This document shows positions 12,937 to 21,957 of a DNA stretch of 64,000 bases, piece after piece. The stretch comes from Pseudomonas sp. A-RE-19. Lineage in GTDB: Bacteria > Pseudomonadota > Gammaproteobacteria > Pseudomonadales > Pseudomonadaceae. Both the position numbers and the translations under genes were made by a program. The notes beneath the pieces were generated by a model, which was given only the letters and a program-made list of their open reading frames with translations, had not been told where the DNA came from and ran no database searches. The stretch spans positions 1 through 64,000 of the forward strand of contig NZ_JAHBDQ010000012.1 of NCBI RefSeq assembly GCF_019956555.1, written 5' to 3'. The stretch's first letter is position 1. The number at the start of each line of letters is the position of its first letter.

Positions 12937-13271
12937 ACTCGGTCACCTTTGTGGGAGCCAGTCGACGCAATACCATGACAGTGCTGCGCCTCGAAGTGGC
13001 CACCGAATTCACCTGCGAGGATTCAAGTGAACTGCGAACAAGTAGGGTCTTGGAAGACGCCACCTGTGTTGCAGGTTTCGGCGGTCTGTCTTCGTAATAC
13101 TCCAAAACATGTGACAGAAAAAAGCACTTTGACGTTTTTTTGAAGTTTATTTTTCAGAATGACCAATAGCACTTGGCGGACTGCCACTACCCCGTTAAAG
13201 TCGGAAGTCCGCCTGCATCGAAATCCCTCCAAAAACTTCCCCAGCCCCAATGATTCCGGGCTTTTATCGTT
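12937..13271. other. Intergenic region between deacetylase-like gene and phoH-like gene
   Basis: 335 bases. An AT-rich patch (13085-13160) is the likely promoter area for the phoH-like gene. GGCGGACT (13174 on) and AGTCCGCC (about 13205) form a stem that may end the deacetylase-like transcript. No supported gene. Confidence 0.4.
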
Positions 13272-14396
13272 TCAGCGAAACGCGTCCCGACAGTCTTCCC
13301 AACCGATCCCGCTTTGCGCCGTTTGCGTGACGAGCCAGGGCATCGCCGTTTTCACGCCATCCTGCTTGACGTTGAAGTTGATCACCCCGTGCCGCCACAG
13401 CAGCATCAGGGTCAACACCCGCTGTGCACTCTGGTTGCCCTTGAGCTTGCCGGCGCCATCCTGGGCATCGATATCCCATAACGCCACCTGCAAACCCTGA
13501 GACTTGAAGAAGCCTTCAGCGTCGGACCGACGCTGGCCATCGGGCGGGCGGAACAGCGGCACGTAATTCTCCGGCAATTTGCTTTTGACCAGCTCGATGC
13601 TGCGCCGCACCGAATCCTGCCAGTCTTGCCAGTGGCTGTGGGAGCGGAACTCCCAGCCTTGCACGCCAACGCACTGCTGCGAATAGGTCGCTTGCAGGCT
13701 GGCCACCGAACGTTCGGCCAGACGGGCCTGGATGTCCTTGCCGAGGACGAAGAAGGTCGCGCTCATGTTCGACTTGCGCAGGGACTCCGTGACCCAGGCC
13801 GTGTTATCTGGCGCGGCATTGGCGCCACTGTCGAACGTCAGCAGGAACAGGCGATCATTCATGGCATCGCCGTTGCGCTCATAGTCGCCAAAACGATCGA
13901 CTTCGCTGCTGGTCTGCGGAAACAGCGCGGCTTTGCGCAACTGCTCGTCCAGGTACTGGGTGTGGAAGAGCCGGCTCGGCTCGGCCCACTTGATGTAGTA
14001 GCTGTCGTCGCTGACCTGAAACTTGGCCGCTTGCTCACGCAAGGTGGCCATGTCTTCGACCAGAAAACAGAAGGAAGCATCCTGATCGCAGCTCTGCTGG
14101 GCGAAGTTGTAGCTGGTCAGCAAACGCTGCCACATGCGCTGGCGCAGCTGGTTGACCGACTCCAGGTTGAGGGTTCGCAGGCCCAGGTGTTGAGCCAGGC
14201 TCGCTTGATCCAGCGATTCACTGGCCAGCAAAACGCGAGCGAACATGAGGATTTCGGCCCGCGAGGCAACGTCAAACAGCGTCGGGTTGCTGAGCTGTTC
14301 AGGCCAGGTGCTGCGATCCAGTGTCGCCACATCGCCCGGCGCCGCCATGGCACCAAAGCTCAATAGCCACGTGGCGAATAGAAAAACGATACGCAA
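13272..14396 (-). CDS. Secreted polysaccharide deacetylase-family protein
   Basis: 374-residue protein with a signal peptide (RIVFLFATWLLSFGAMA) and a NodB-like deacetylase domain from residue ~170: the first catalytic motif appears as LLTFDSGANA (TFDDG-like, with the second Asp replaced by Ser), then MSATFFVLGKD, FRSHSHWQDW (HS..H metal motif) and LFRPPDGQRR. The altered TFDD motif leaves activity uncertain. The start is taken as TTG at 14396, with GGAGA 7 bases upstream; the alternative at 14429 has no site. It probably acts on an envelope glycan in the periplasm. Exact substrate unknown. Confidence 0.75.
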   Translation of the reverse strand: MRIVFLFATWLLSFGAMAAPGDVATLDRSTWPEQLSNPTLFDVASRAEILMFARVLLASESLDQASLAQHLGLRTLNLESVNQLRQRMWQRLLTSYNFAQQSCDQDASFCFLVEDMATLREQAAKFQVSDDSYYIKWAEPSRLFHTQYLDEQLRKAALFPQTSSEVDRFGDYERNGDAMNDRLFLLTFDSGANAAPDNTAWVTESLRKSNMSATFFVLGKDIQARLAERSVASLQATYSQQCVGVQGWEFRSHSHWQDWQDSVRRSIELVKSKLPENYVPLFRPPDGQRRSDAEGFFKSQGLQVALWDIDAQDGAGKLKGNQSAQRVLTLMLLWRHGVINFNVKQDGVKTAMPWLVTQTAQSGIGWEDCRDAFR

Positions 14397-14464
14397 TGGG
14401 ATGTCTCCATAACAAAACCCGCGCGGCACTATAGCCGATCGCGTTCAAATTCCTGCGCCGATCT

Positions 14465-14560
14465 CCTGTAGGAGCGAGGCTTGCCCGCGAAGGCGGTGTA
14501 TCAGTTACCGATGATGCCGACTGATACACCGCCTTCGCGGGCAAGCCTCGCTCCTACAGG
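14465..14560. repeat. Type B REP pair upstream of yaaA
   Basis: CCTGTAGGAGCGAGGCTTGC and its inverted partner. The match extends through the inner GAAGGCGGTGTATCAG on both sides, making arms of about 40 bases. Confidence 0.9.
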
Positions 14561-14653
14561 TTGTGTACACCACCGATCACCTATGGACTTGATAGCTGGA
14601 GTCAACACAGACAACCCCCTAGAATCGCCCCCACGATTAAAGGAGACGACTTC

Positions 14654-15433
14654 ATGCTGATGGTGATTTCCCCCGCCAAGACCCTCGATTACGAAACACC
14701 GCCGGCGACCCAGCGCTTCACTCAGCCGCAATACCTCGACCACTCCCAGGAACTGATCCTGCAACTGCGTGACCTCACGCCGGCGCAAATCAGCGAGCTG
14801 ATGCATGTCTCCGACAAGATCGGCGGCCTCAATGCCGCGCGGTTCGGCAGCTGGACTCCGGCCTTCACCCCTGCCAACGCCAAGCAGGCGTTGCTGGCAT
14901 TCAAGGGCGATGTGTACACCGGTCTGAACGCACAAACTTTCAGCGAAGCCGACTTCGATTACGCCCAACAGCACCTGCGCATGCTCTCTGGCCTGTACGG
15001 CCTGCTGCGCCCACTGGACTTGATGCAGCCTTATCGGCTGGAGATGGGTACCAAACTGACCAATGCTCGAGGCAAAGACCTGTATGCCTTCTGGGGTACG
15101 CGGATCAGTGAATGGCTGAACGAAGCCTTGGCCGATCAAGGCGATGATGTGTTGCTGAACCTGGCCTCCAACGAGTACTTCTCGGCGGTCAAACGCAATG
15201 CCTTGAACGCGCGCATCATCAATACCGAATTCAAGGACCTGAAGAACGGCCAATACAAAATCATCAGCTTCTACGCGAAAAAAGCCCGGGGGATGATGAG
15301 CCGCTTCGTCATTGAAGAGCGCATCAACGACCCGGTCGCCCTTAAGCAATTCGACGTTCAGGGTTATCGCTACAGCGCCGAGCAGTCTAAACCGGACAAT
15401 CTGGTGTTCCTGCGCGATCACGCACCGGAGTAA
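14654..15433 (+). CDS. yaaA: Peroxide stress protein YaaA
   Basis: DUF328 family, 259 residues; in E. coli it lowers free iron and limits oxidative damage to DNA during peroxide stress, and it binds DNA. Diagnostic N-terminus [14 protein letters not shown]; other family segments are [34 protein letters not shown] and [13 protein letters not shown]. The start at 14654 has AGGAG 8 bases upstream; an in-frame start at 14561 would translate REP sequence and is rejected. Monocistronic. Confidence 0.95.
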   Translation: MLMVISPAKTLDYETPPATQRFTQPQYLDHSQELILQLRDLTPAQISELMHVSDKIGGLNAARFGSWTPAFTPANAKQALLAFKGDVYTGLNAQTFSEADFDYAQQHLRMLSGLYGLLRPLDLMQPYRLEMGTKLTNARGKDLYAFWGTRISEWLNEALADQGDDVLLNLASNEYFSAVKRNALNARIINTEFKDLKNGQYKIISFYAKKARGMMSRFVIEERINDPVALKQFDVQGYRYSAEQSKPDNLVFLRDHAPE

Positions 15434-16253
15434 ATACACCTGCACTCATTCAGCGCACGACATCGATGACTGAGTCGTGCGCCGCTTCTTTTATCCCCAA
15501 AAATTTCCCACCCTTTCGCCGCTTTATTGGCGCCAAAAAACCATCAGTTCATTTTCTAACTTTAGTTTCACTCGACATTGATCATTTTTTTCAGTAGTGG
15601 CACCGAAAAATTTTATCCGTAGTGGCAAAAAAGTACCCAATGCAGTAATTACCCCATATATAAAGGGCCAAACGGCAAGTGCTATCAATATGAAAGCAGT
15701 GCCATCTTTTTCAATATTTCAAGAAATTTCAGAATTCGCGATGGGTGGACTGGAACTATGTCCAAATGCGCCGCTCATACCACCGGTAACGATTCTCTCG
15801 GCGATTGTGCGAGATAACTTACACAGACAAGATGATCCATGTAGCCAAGTTGTCATACTTAATTGGGCTTACTGATCCCTTATTTGGGCAACACATGAAG
15901 GACAGGAGATAACGCACCATTACTATCCCCTACAAGGCCACGGCTGCGCCCCTATAAACGTGCTCACCCGAGCACCCAACCGCTTGATTTACTGGCTTTC
16001 GGGCCTGGCATCGAGCGCGCAAGACCTTTGCACGAATGTCTTCTGAATAGAGGATCGGCTGCATAACAGGGCAAGTCATAACAATAAGGCCTGGTTGCGC
16101 ACATCTTGAGTGCACTTATTTAGACACTCGGAACTTAGTATGCCTGCACACGGCATTGTGGCGACTTTAAGTCGCACTTCCGAGTGCACTATGACCGCTG
16201 AACACCATTAACTCCGGCCATGTAATGGCTTGATAAACACAGAGGTAATTGCG
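15434..16253. promoter_or_regulatory. Long upstream regulatory region of the alginate operon
   Basis: 820 bases without a supported gene precede algD, as in other pseudomonads where algD has a long upstream control region bound by AlgU, AlgR, AmrZ and others. The stretch 15540-15870 is clearly AT-richer than its surroundings. Near algD there are nested symmetries: CACTCGGA (16125-16132) / TCCGAGTG (16179-16186) enclosing the palindrome GCGACTT-T-AAGTCGC (16161-16175), and GAGTGCACT repeated directly at 16108 and 16182. Candidate AlgU (sigma-22) elements are GAACTT at 16131 (no matching -10) and GAACTA-16-TCATA at 15753-15779. None is proven; I saw no exact AlgR box. Confidence 0.55.
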
Positions 16254-17570
16254 ATGCGCATCAGCATATTTGGTTTGGGTTACGTCGGCGCAGTATGTGC
16301 CGGTTGCCTGTCTGCACGGGGCCATGACGTCGTTGGCGTCGATGTTGCCAAAGACAAAATCGATATGATCAACGCCGGCAAATCGCCGATCGTTGAACCG
16401 GGTCTGGGCGAACTTCTGCAGAAGGGTATCGAGACGGGCAAATTGCGCGGCACGACGAACTTCGCCGAGGCGATTCGCGACACCGACCTGTCGATGATCT
16501 GCGTCGGTACGCCGAGCAAGAAAAACGGCGACCTGGAACTGAACTACATCGAAGCCGTGTGCCGCGAGATCGGTTTTGTCCTGCGTGACAAGACCACCCG
16601 CCACACCATCGTGGTTCGCAGCACCGTACTGCCGGGCACCGTGGCTAACGTGGTGATCCCGATCCTCGAAGACTGCTCCGGCAAGAAAGCCGGCGTCGAC
16701 TTCGGCGTGGCGGTCAACCCTGAGTTCCTGCGTGAAAGCACCGCGATCGCCGACTACGACCTGCCGCCGATGACCGTTATCGGTGAGTTCGACAAGGCCT
16801 CGGGCGACGTTCTGCAGTCGCTGTACGAAGAGCTCGACGCGCCGATCATCCGCAAGGACATCGCCGTTGCCGAGATGATCAAGTACACCTGCAACGTGTG
16901 GCACGCCACCAAGGTGACCTTCGCCAACGAGATCGGCAACATCGCCAAGGCCGTCGGCGTCGACGGTCGCGAAGTGATGGAAGTGGTCTGCCAGGACAAG
17001 ACACTGAACCTGTCCCAGTACTACATGCGCCCAGGCTTCGCATTCGGCGGCTCCTGCCTGCCGAAAGACGTCCGCGCGCTGACCTACCGTGCCGGTTCGC
17101 TGGACGTGGAAGCACCGTTGCTCAACTCGCTGATGCGCAGTAACGAGTCCCAGGTGCAGAACGCGTTCGACATCGTCTCCAGCCACGACAAACGCAAAGT
17201 CGCCCTGCTGGGTCTGAGCTTCAAGGCCGGCACCGACGACCTGCGCGAAAGCCCGCTGGTTGATCTGGCGGAAATGCTGATCGGCAAGGGCTACGACCTG
17301 AGCATCTACGACAGCAACGTCGAATATGCCCGCGTCCACGGCGCGAACAAGGATTACATCGAGTCAAAGATCCCTCACGTCTCGTCCTTGCTCAACTCCG
17401 ACTTCGACGACGTGATCAACAGCGCCGACGTGATCATCCTCGGCAACCGTGACGAGAAATTCCGCGCCCTGGCGCAGGAAGCTCCACACGGCAAGCAAGT
17501 GGTCGATCTGGTCGGCTTCATGTCCAAAGCCACCAGCGTGAGTGGCCGGACTGAAGGCATCTGCTGGTAA
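16254..17570 (+). CDS. algD: GDP-mannose 6-dehydrogenase AlgD
   Basis: Oxidises GDP-mannose to GDP-mannuronate with two NAD+, the committing step of alginate synthesis, in the cytoplasm. 438 residues, standard length. Rossmann motif RISIFGLGYVGAVCAG at the N-terminus; catalytic cysteine in FAFGGSCLPKD; C-terminal UDPG/GDPM dehydrogenase domain with LGLSFKAGTDDLRESP. The start at 16254 follows GAGGTAATTGCG; an ATG 24 bases earlier lacks a site. First gene of the 12-gene operon; a REP-bearing gap of 173 bases separates it from alg8. Confidence 0.98.
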   Translation: MRISIFGLGYVGAVCAGCLSARGHDVVGVDVAKDKIDMINAGKSPIVEPGLGELLQKGIETGKLRGTTNFAEAIRDTDLSMICVGTPSKKNGDLELNYIEAVCREIGFVLRDKTTRHTIVVRSTVLPGTVANVVIPILEDCSGKKAGVDFGVAVNPEFLRESTAIADYDLPPMTVIGEFDKASGDVLQSLYEELDAPIIRKDIAVAEMIKYTCNVWHATKVTFANEIGNIAKAVGVDGREVMEVVCQDKTLNLSQYYMRPGFAFGGSCLPKDVRALTYRAGSLDVEAPLLNSLMRSNESQVQNAFDIVSSHDKRKVALLGLSFKAGTDDLRESPLVDLAEMLIGKGYDLSIYDSNVEYARVHGANKDYIESKIPHVSSLLNSDFDDVINSADVIILGNRDEKFRALAQEAPHGKQVVDLVGFMSKATSVSGRTEGICW

Positions 17571-17580
17571 CACACAGCCC

Positions 17581-17664
17581 CCTGTAGGAGCCAGGCTTGC
17601 CGGAGAACCAGACGACGTGATGTGTCAGGTACGCCGCCTTCGCGGGCAAGCCTCGCTCCTACAG
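17581..17664. repeat. REP pair in the algD-alg8 gap
   Basis: An imperfect type B pair: CCTGTAGGAGCCAGGCTTGC facing CTTCGCGGGCAAGCCTCGCT. The left arm belongs to the GCCAGGCTTGCCGG subtype also seen in the tandem array at the window end. Confidence 0.8.
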
Positions 17665-17743
17665 TCCGATGAGATCAACTTGGCTTTTTTGCCTGCCTTA
17701 ACCCCATCGGGCCACCCCACAGGCTCGCCCGAGATCGAGACGG

Positions 17744-19234
17744 ATGCAGATTATGCACAGGCTAAAGCACGGCCTACTTCAGGCCGCCGGTTGGCTGTTT
17801 TACCTAAGTTTACTGATGGGCATCGCCCTGGCGTTGCCTCCGTCCACGTTCGACTCCGAGTCGAAGGACTTCATCTTCCTGATCGGTATCGTCGGTATCT
17901 GGCGCTACTCGATGGGTGCCACGCACTTTCTGCGCGGCATGCTGTTTCTGTACGTGGTCTACCCGCACCTGCGGCGCAAAGTGCGCAAGCTGGGTAAAGC
18001 GGCAGACCCGTCCCATGTGTTTCTGATGGTCACCAGTTTCCGTATCGACGCGCTGACCACCGCTCAGGTCTACAGCTCGGTGATCCGCGAGGCCATCGAC
18101 TGCGGCCTGCCGACCACCGTGGTGTGCTCCATCGTGGAAATGTCCGATGAGCTGCTGGTCAAGAGCCTCTGGAAACGCATGAACCCACCGTCACGGGTCA
18201 AGCTCGACTTCGTGCGCATTCCCGGCACCGGCAAGCGCGATGGCCTGGCCTATGGTTTCCGCGCCATCTCGCGCCACCTGCCGGACGACCGCGCCGTGGT
18301 TGCCGTGATCGATGGCGACACCGTGCTGGCCGAAGGCGTCGTGCTCAAGACCGTGCCGTGGTTCCAGCTGTTCGGCAATGTCGGCGGCCTGACCACCAAC
18401 GAGTTCTGCGAAGTGCGCGGCGGCTACATCATGAGCGAATGGCACAAACTGCGATTCGCCCAGCGCCACATCAACATGTGCTCCATGGCCCTGTCCAAGC
18501 GCGTGCTGACCATGACTGGCCGGATGTCGGTATTCCGCGCCACCGTGGTGACCGACCCGGACTTCATCGCCGACGTGGAAAGCGACTCGCTGCAACACTG
18601 GCGCCTGGGTCGTTTCAAGTTCCTGACCGGTGACGACAAGTCGAGCTGGTTCAGCCTGATGCGCCTGGGCTACGACACGTTCTATGTGCCGGATGCCGCG
18701 ATCCATACCGTGGAACACCCGCCGGAAAAGAGCTTCATCAAGGCCAGTCGCAAACTGATGTTCCGCTGGTACGGCAACAACCTGCGGCAGAACTCCCGCG
18801 CCCTGGGCCTGGGCCTGAAACGTCTCGGTCTGTTCACCTCGGTGGTGCTGTTCGATCAGCGCGTGTCGATGTGGACCTCCTTGCTGGGCCTGACCGTGGC
18901 GCTCATCGCCACCTTCAAGTACGGCACTGCGTTCATCCTGGTTTACCTGCTGTGGATCGGCATTACCCGCCTGATCCTGACCGTGCTGCTGTCCTGCTCC
19001 GGTCACCGGATCGGCCCGGCTTACCCGGCGATTCTTTATTACAACCAGATCGTCGGTGCGCTGGTGAAGATCTACGTGTTCTTCCGCCTGGACCAACAAT
19101 CCTGGACCCGCCAGGACACCAAATTGACCCGTGATCTCGCCAGCTTTCAACGTTGGTTCAACACCTGGTCGTCTCGGACCATGACCTTCTCCGCCGGCAG
19201 CATTTTTGTCGCCGTGCTGCTGATGATGGTCTGA
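17744..19234 (+). CDS. alg8: Mannuronan synthase Alg8 (family 2 glycosyltransferase)
   Basis: Inner-membrane glycosyltransferase that polymerises GDP-mannuronate into polymannuronate. 496 residues from the first ATG, 493 from a second at 17753; either may be used (GAGACGG lies before the first). Two N-terminal membrane segments; cytoplasmic GT2 domain with the metal-binding [19 protein letters not shown] and the FRWYGNN motif (Q/RxxRW-like); further membrane segments at the C-terminus. Followed 35 bases later by alg44, its cyclic-di-GMP receptor partner. Confidence 0.97.
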   Translation: MQIMHRLKHGLLQAAGWLFYLSLLMGIALALPPSTFDSESKDFIFLIGIVGIWRYSMGATHFLRGMLFLYVVYPHLRRKVRKLGKAADPSHVFLMVTSFRIDALTTAQVYSSVIREAIDCGLPTTVVCSIVEMSDELLVKSLWKRMNPPSRVKLDFVRIPGTGKRDGLAYGFRAISRHLPDDRAVVAVIDGDTVLAEGVVLKTVPWFQLFGNVGGLTTNEFCEVRGGYIMSEWHKLRFAQRHINMCSMALSKRVLTMTGRMSVFRATVVTDPDFIADVESDSLQHWRLGRFKFLTGDDKSSWFSLMRLGYDTFYVPDAAIHTVEHPPEKSFIKASRKLMFRWYGNNLRQNSRALGLGLKRLGLFTSVVLFDQRVSMWTSLLGLTVALIATFKYGTAFILVYLLWIGITRLILTVLLSCSGHRIGPAYPAILYYNQIVGALVKIYVFFRLDQQSWTRQDTKLTRDLASFQRWFNTWSSRTMTFSAGSIFVAVLLMMV

Positions 19235-19269
19235 CCGAACTCGCCTGAATTAACTAGGAAATCGCCCAT

Positions 19270-20439
19270 ATGAATACCGCCGTCAACTCCAACGTAGTGC
19301 ATGAATCCGAAGCCCAGCGCCAACACGCCCGTGTGAAAATCCCGGCCAAGCTGCGTTTCTTCGGTCCTGACCGGACCCCGATCGAAGCCCGGGTCATCGA
19401 CCTTTCCGCGGGTGGCCTGGCGTTCAACGCCGGTCAGCTGCCGCTGAAGGTCGGTGATGTGCACAAGGCCCGCCTGCAATTCGTCATCGACAACCTCGGC
19501 CTGGCCATGGACGTGGAATTGCAAATCCGCTCCGTCGATCGCCAGACCGGTCGCACCGGTTGCCAGTTCCAGAACCTGGAACCCCGGGACATTTCCACCC
19601 TGCGCCACCTGATCACCTCGCACCTGGCCGGCGACATCGTCAGCGTCGGTGAAATGCTCGCGACCCTGCAGCGCGACAACTTCACCAAGGCACGCAAGGT
19701 CAAGGACGGCGGCCACGGCATGACGCCGTTCGCCCGTCTGAAAGCGGTGACCTTCAGCGCCGGTATCTTCGTGATCGGCCTGGTGGCGTTCGGTTTCATT
19801 TTCAAATCGGTGTACGGCATGTACTTCGTCAGCCACGCCCAGGCCGGTCTGGTCAGCGTGCAAGGCATGAACATCACCATGCCCCGCGACGGCACCGTGC
19901 AGAGCCTGATCAAGTCTGACGGCGTTGCCGCCAAAGGCGCACCGCTGGCGACCTTCAGCACCAGCATGCTCGACGTGCTCAAGGGCCATCTGGACGAAGA
20001 CCAACTGCAACCGTCCAAGGTTGAAGAACTGTTCGGCAAGCAAATGACCGGCACCCTGACGTCGCCGTGCGATTGCACCGTGGCCCAGCAACTGGTGGCT
20101 AACGGTCAATACGCCAGCAAAGGCGACGTGATCTTCCAACTGGTGCCGCGCAACACCGAAGCCAACGTTGAAGCCCGCTTCTCCTATCGCCAGTTCGGCG
20201 ATGTGCGTCCAGGCACTTCGGTCAGCTTCCAGATCGCCGGCGAAGAGCAAACCCGTACCGGCAAGATTGTCAGCAGCACGAGCCTGAAAAGCGCCGACCT
20301 GTCGTCCGACATTCGCGTGCTGATCAAACCTGACGAGCCACTGGACAGCGCCCTCGCCGGCCGCCCAGCGGAAGTGAACAGCACCCGTGGCCCGAACCTG
20401 AACTGGCTGATCAACAAAGCCATGGCCGCCGGTCTTTAA
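19270..20439 (+). CDS. alg44: Alginate co-polymerase Alg44 (PilZ, cyclic-di-GMP receptor)
   Basis: 389-residue membrane protein that activates Alg8 when cyclic-di-GMP binds. The PilZ domain is intact: Arg17 and Arg21 (QRQHAR) and Asp44/Ser46 (DLSAGG) occupy the same positions as the ligand-binding residues in P. aeruginosa. A single membrane span follows (about residues 160-180), then a periplasmic HlyD-like/biotinyl-lipoyl domain that contacts the export complex. AGGAAA precedes the start. All ligand residues are present, so post-translational activation by cyclic-di-GMP should be conserved. Confidence 0.97.
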   Translation: MNTAVNSNVVHESEAQRQHARVKIPAKLRFFGPDRTPIEARVIDLSAGGLAFNAGQLPLKVGDVHKARLQFVIDNLGLAMDVELQIRSVDRQTGRTGCQFQNLEPRDISTLRHLITSHLAGDIVSVGEMLATLQRDNFTKARKVKDGGHGMTPFARLKAVTFSAGIFVIGLVAFGFIFKSVYGMYFVSHAQAGLVSVQGMNITMPRDGTVQSLIKSDGVAAKGAPLATFSTSMLDVLKGHLDEDQLQPSKVEELFGKQMTGTLTSPCDCTVAQQLVANGQYASKGDVIFQLVPRNTEANVEARFSYRQFGDVRPGTSVSFQIAGEEQTRTGKIVSSTSLKSADLSSDIRVLIKPDEPLDSALAGRPAEVNSTRGPNLNWLINKAMAAGL

Positions 20440-20457
20440 GTCGAGGACATGCCTGTG

Positions 20458-21957
20458 ATGACTCCACATTTCCTCAGAACACCGCACACCCTGTGGGAGC
20501 GAGCCTGCTCGCGATGGGATCAGCGCGGTCTGTCTGATGCACCGAGCCGCCTGCATCGCGAGCAAGCCCGCTCCCACATGGGATCACTGTGTGCCGTTGC
20601 ATTGGCCGTGAGCCTGGCCGGTTGCGCCGGCCTGCCCGACCAGCGTCTGGCCAATGAAGCCCTCAAGCGCGGCGACACCACGGTGGCGGCGCAGAACTAC
20701 CAGCAACTGGCAGACCTGGGCTACAGCGAAGCCCAGGTCGGCCTGGCCGATCTTCAGGTCGACAGCCGCGACCCGGAGCAGATCAAAAAGGCCGAGGCGA
20801 CTTACCGCGCCGCGGCCAGCGTCTCGCCACGGGCTCAGGCTCGCCTGGGTCGCTTGCTGGTGGCCAAACCCGGCGCCACCGAAGCCGAACACCACGAAGC
20901 CGAAGCGCTGTTGAAGAAAGCTTCGGCCAATGGTGAACGCAACATCCTGATCCCGTTGGCGATGCTGTACCTGCAGTTCCCTCACAGCTTTCCGAACATC
21001 GACGCACAGAAGCAGATCAGCCAATGGCGCGCCGAAGGCAAACCGGAAGCGGGTCTGGCCCAGGTGCTGCTCTACCGCACCCAAGGCACTTACGACCAGC
21101 ATCTGAATGATGTGGAAAAAATCTGCAAAGCGGAGTTGAACACCACCGACATCTGCTACGTCGAACTGGCCACGGTCTATCAGAAACGCGGCCAGCCGGA
21201 ACAACAGGCCGAGCTGATCAAGCAGATGCAGGCCGCTCACAGCCGCGGCACGGTTTCCGCGCAGCGAGTGGACAGCGTGGCCCGCGTACTGGGCGATGCA
21301 AGCCTGGGCAAGACCGACGAGAAAACCGCTCAGTCGCTGCTCGAAGGTATCGCCCCTGGCTATCCGGCGTCCTGGGTCAGCCTGGCACAACTGCTCTACG
21401 ACTTCCCTGAACTGGGCGACGTCGACACCATGATGAAGTACCTGGACAACGGCCGCGCCGCCGACCAACCGCGTGCCGAACTGTTGCTGGGCAAGCTCTA
21501 CTACGAAGGCAAAATGGTGCCGGTCGACGCCAAGGTCGCCGAAGAGCACTTCCAGAAAGCCGTCGGCAGGGAAGTCGCCGCCGATTACTACCTCGGCCAG
21601 ATTTACCGTCGCGGTTACCTGGGCAAGGTCTATCCGCAGAAAGCCCTGGATCACCTGCTGACCGCTGCGCGCAACGGCCAGAACAGCGCCGATTTCGCCA
21701 TCGCCCAACTGTTCTCCCAAGGCAAGGGCACACGGCCCGACCCGGTTAATGCTTACGTCTTCAGCCAATTGGCCAAGGCTCAAGACACCCCGCAAGCCAA
21801 TGAGCTTGCGCAAACAATCGAAGCGCAACTGCCGCCTGACCGGCTGGCCGAGGCCCAACGCCTGCTCAAACAAGAGCAAGCCATGCGTAGCACCGTGAGT
21901 CCGGACACGCTGGAACTGCACGCCCTGCAAGAAGAAGACGGCGAGGAATCCCTATGA
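20458..21957 (+). CDS. algK: Alginate export lipoprotein AlgK with REPIN-altered N-terminus
   Basis: Outer-membrane lipoprotein with Sel1/TPR-like repeats that anchors AlgE and scaffolds the periplasmic complex. The body from [20 protein letters not shown] onward is normal, ending QEEDGEESL. The lipobox Cys lies at 20623. A complete REP pair (20491-20580) sits between the ribosome site and the lipobox and is translated in frame, so the leader is about 55 residues and contains REP-derived sequence ([20 protein letters not shown]). GAGG (20443) fits a start at 20458; an ATG at 20578 gives a 15-residue leader with no ribosome site and no basic residue. The true start is therefore unsettled. The stop overlaps algE by ATGA. 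Confidence 0.93.
   Translation: MTPHFLRTPHTLWERACSRWDQRGLSDAPSRLHREQARSHMGSLCAVALAVSLAGCAGLPDQRLANEALKRGDTTVAAQNYQQLADLGYSEAQVGLADLQVDSRDPEQIKKAEATYRAAASVSPRAQARLGRLLVAKPGATEAEHHEAEALLKKASANGERNILIPLAMLYLQFPHSFPNIDAQKQISQWRAEGKPEAGLAQVLLYRTQGTYDQHLNDVEKICKAELNTTDICYVELATVYQKRGQPEQQAELIKQMQAAHSRGTVSAQRVDSVARVLGDASLGKTDEKTAQSLLEGIAPGYPASWVSLAQLLYDFPELGDVDTMMKYLDNGRAADQPRAELLLGKLYYEGKMVPVDAKVAEEHFQKAVGREVAADYYLGQIYRRGYLGKVYPQKALDHLLTAARNGQNSADFAIAQLFSQGKGTRPDPVNAYVFSQLAKAQDTPQANELAQTIEAQLPPDRLAEAQRLLKQEQAMRSTVSPDTLELHALQEEDGEESL
20491..20580. repeat. REPIN inside the 5' coding end of algK
   Basis: Type A REP pair: CTGTGGGAGCGAGCCTGCTC and the inverted GCGAGCAAGCCCGCTCCCAC, about 40 bases apart, located in the signal-peptide region of algK and open in its frame. 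Confidence 0.92.

Noticed and set aside
14561..14653. 31-codon N-terminal extension of yaaA
   Set aside because: It begins next to a REP arm and has no ribosome site; [14 protein letters not shown] is the family N-terminus.
15597..15875. 92-codon plus-strand frame in the algD upstream region
   Set aside because: AT-rich, no ribosome site, no recognisable family; more likely regulatory DNA.
16131..16157. GAACTT at 16131 as a complete AlgU promoter
   Set aside because: No TCNNA-type -10 at 16-17 bases; kept only as a candidate -35 within the upstream-region entry.
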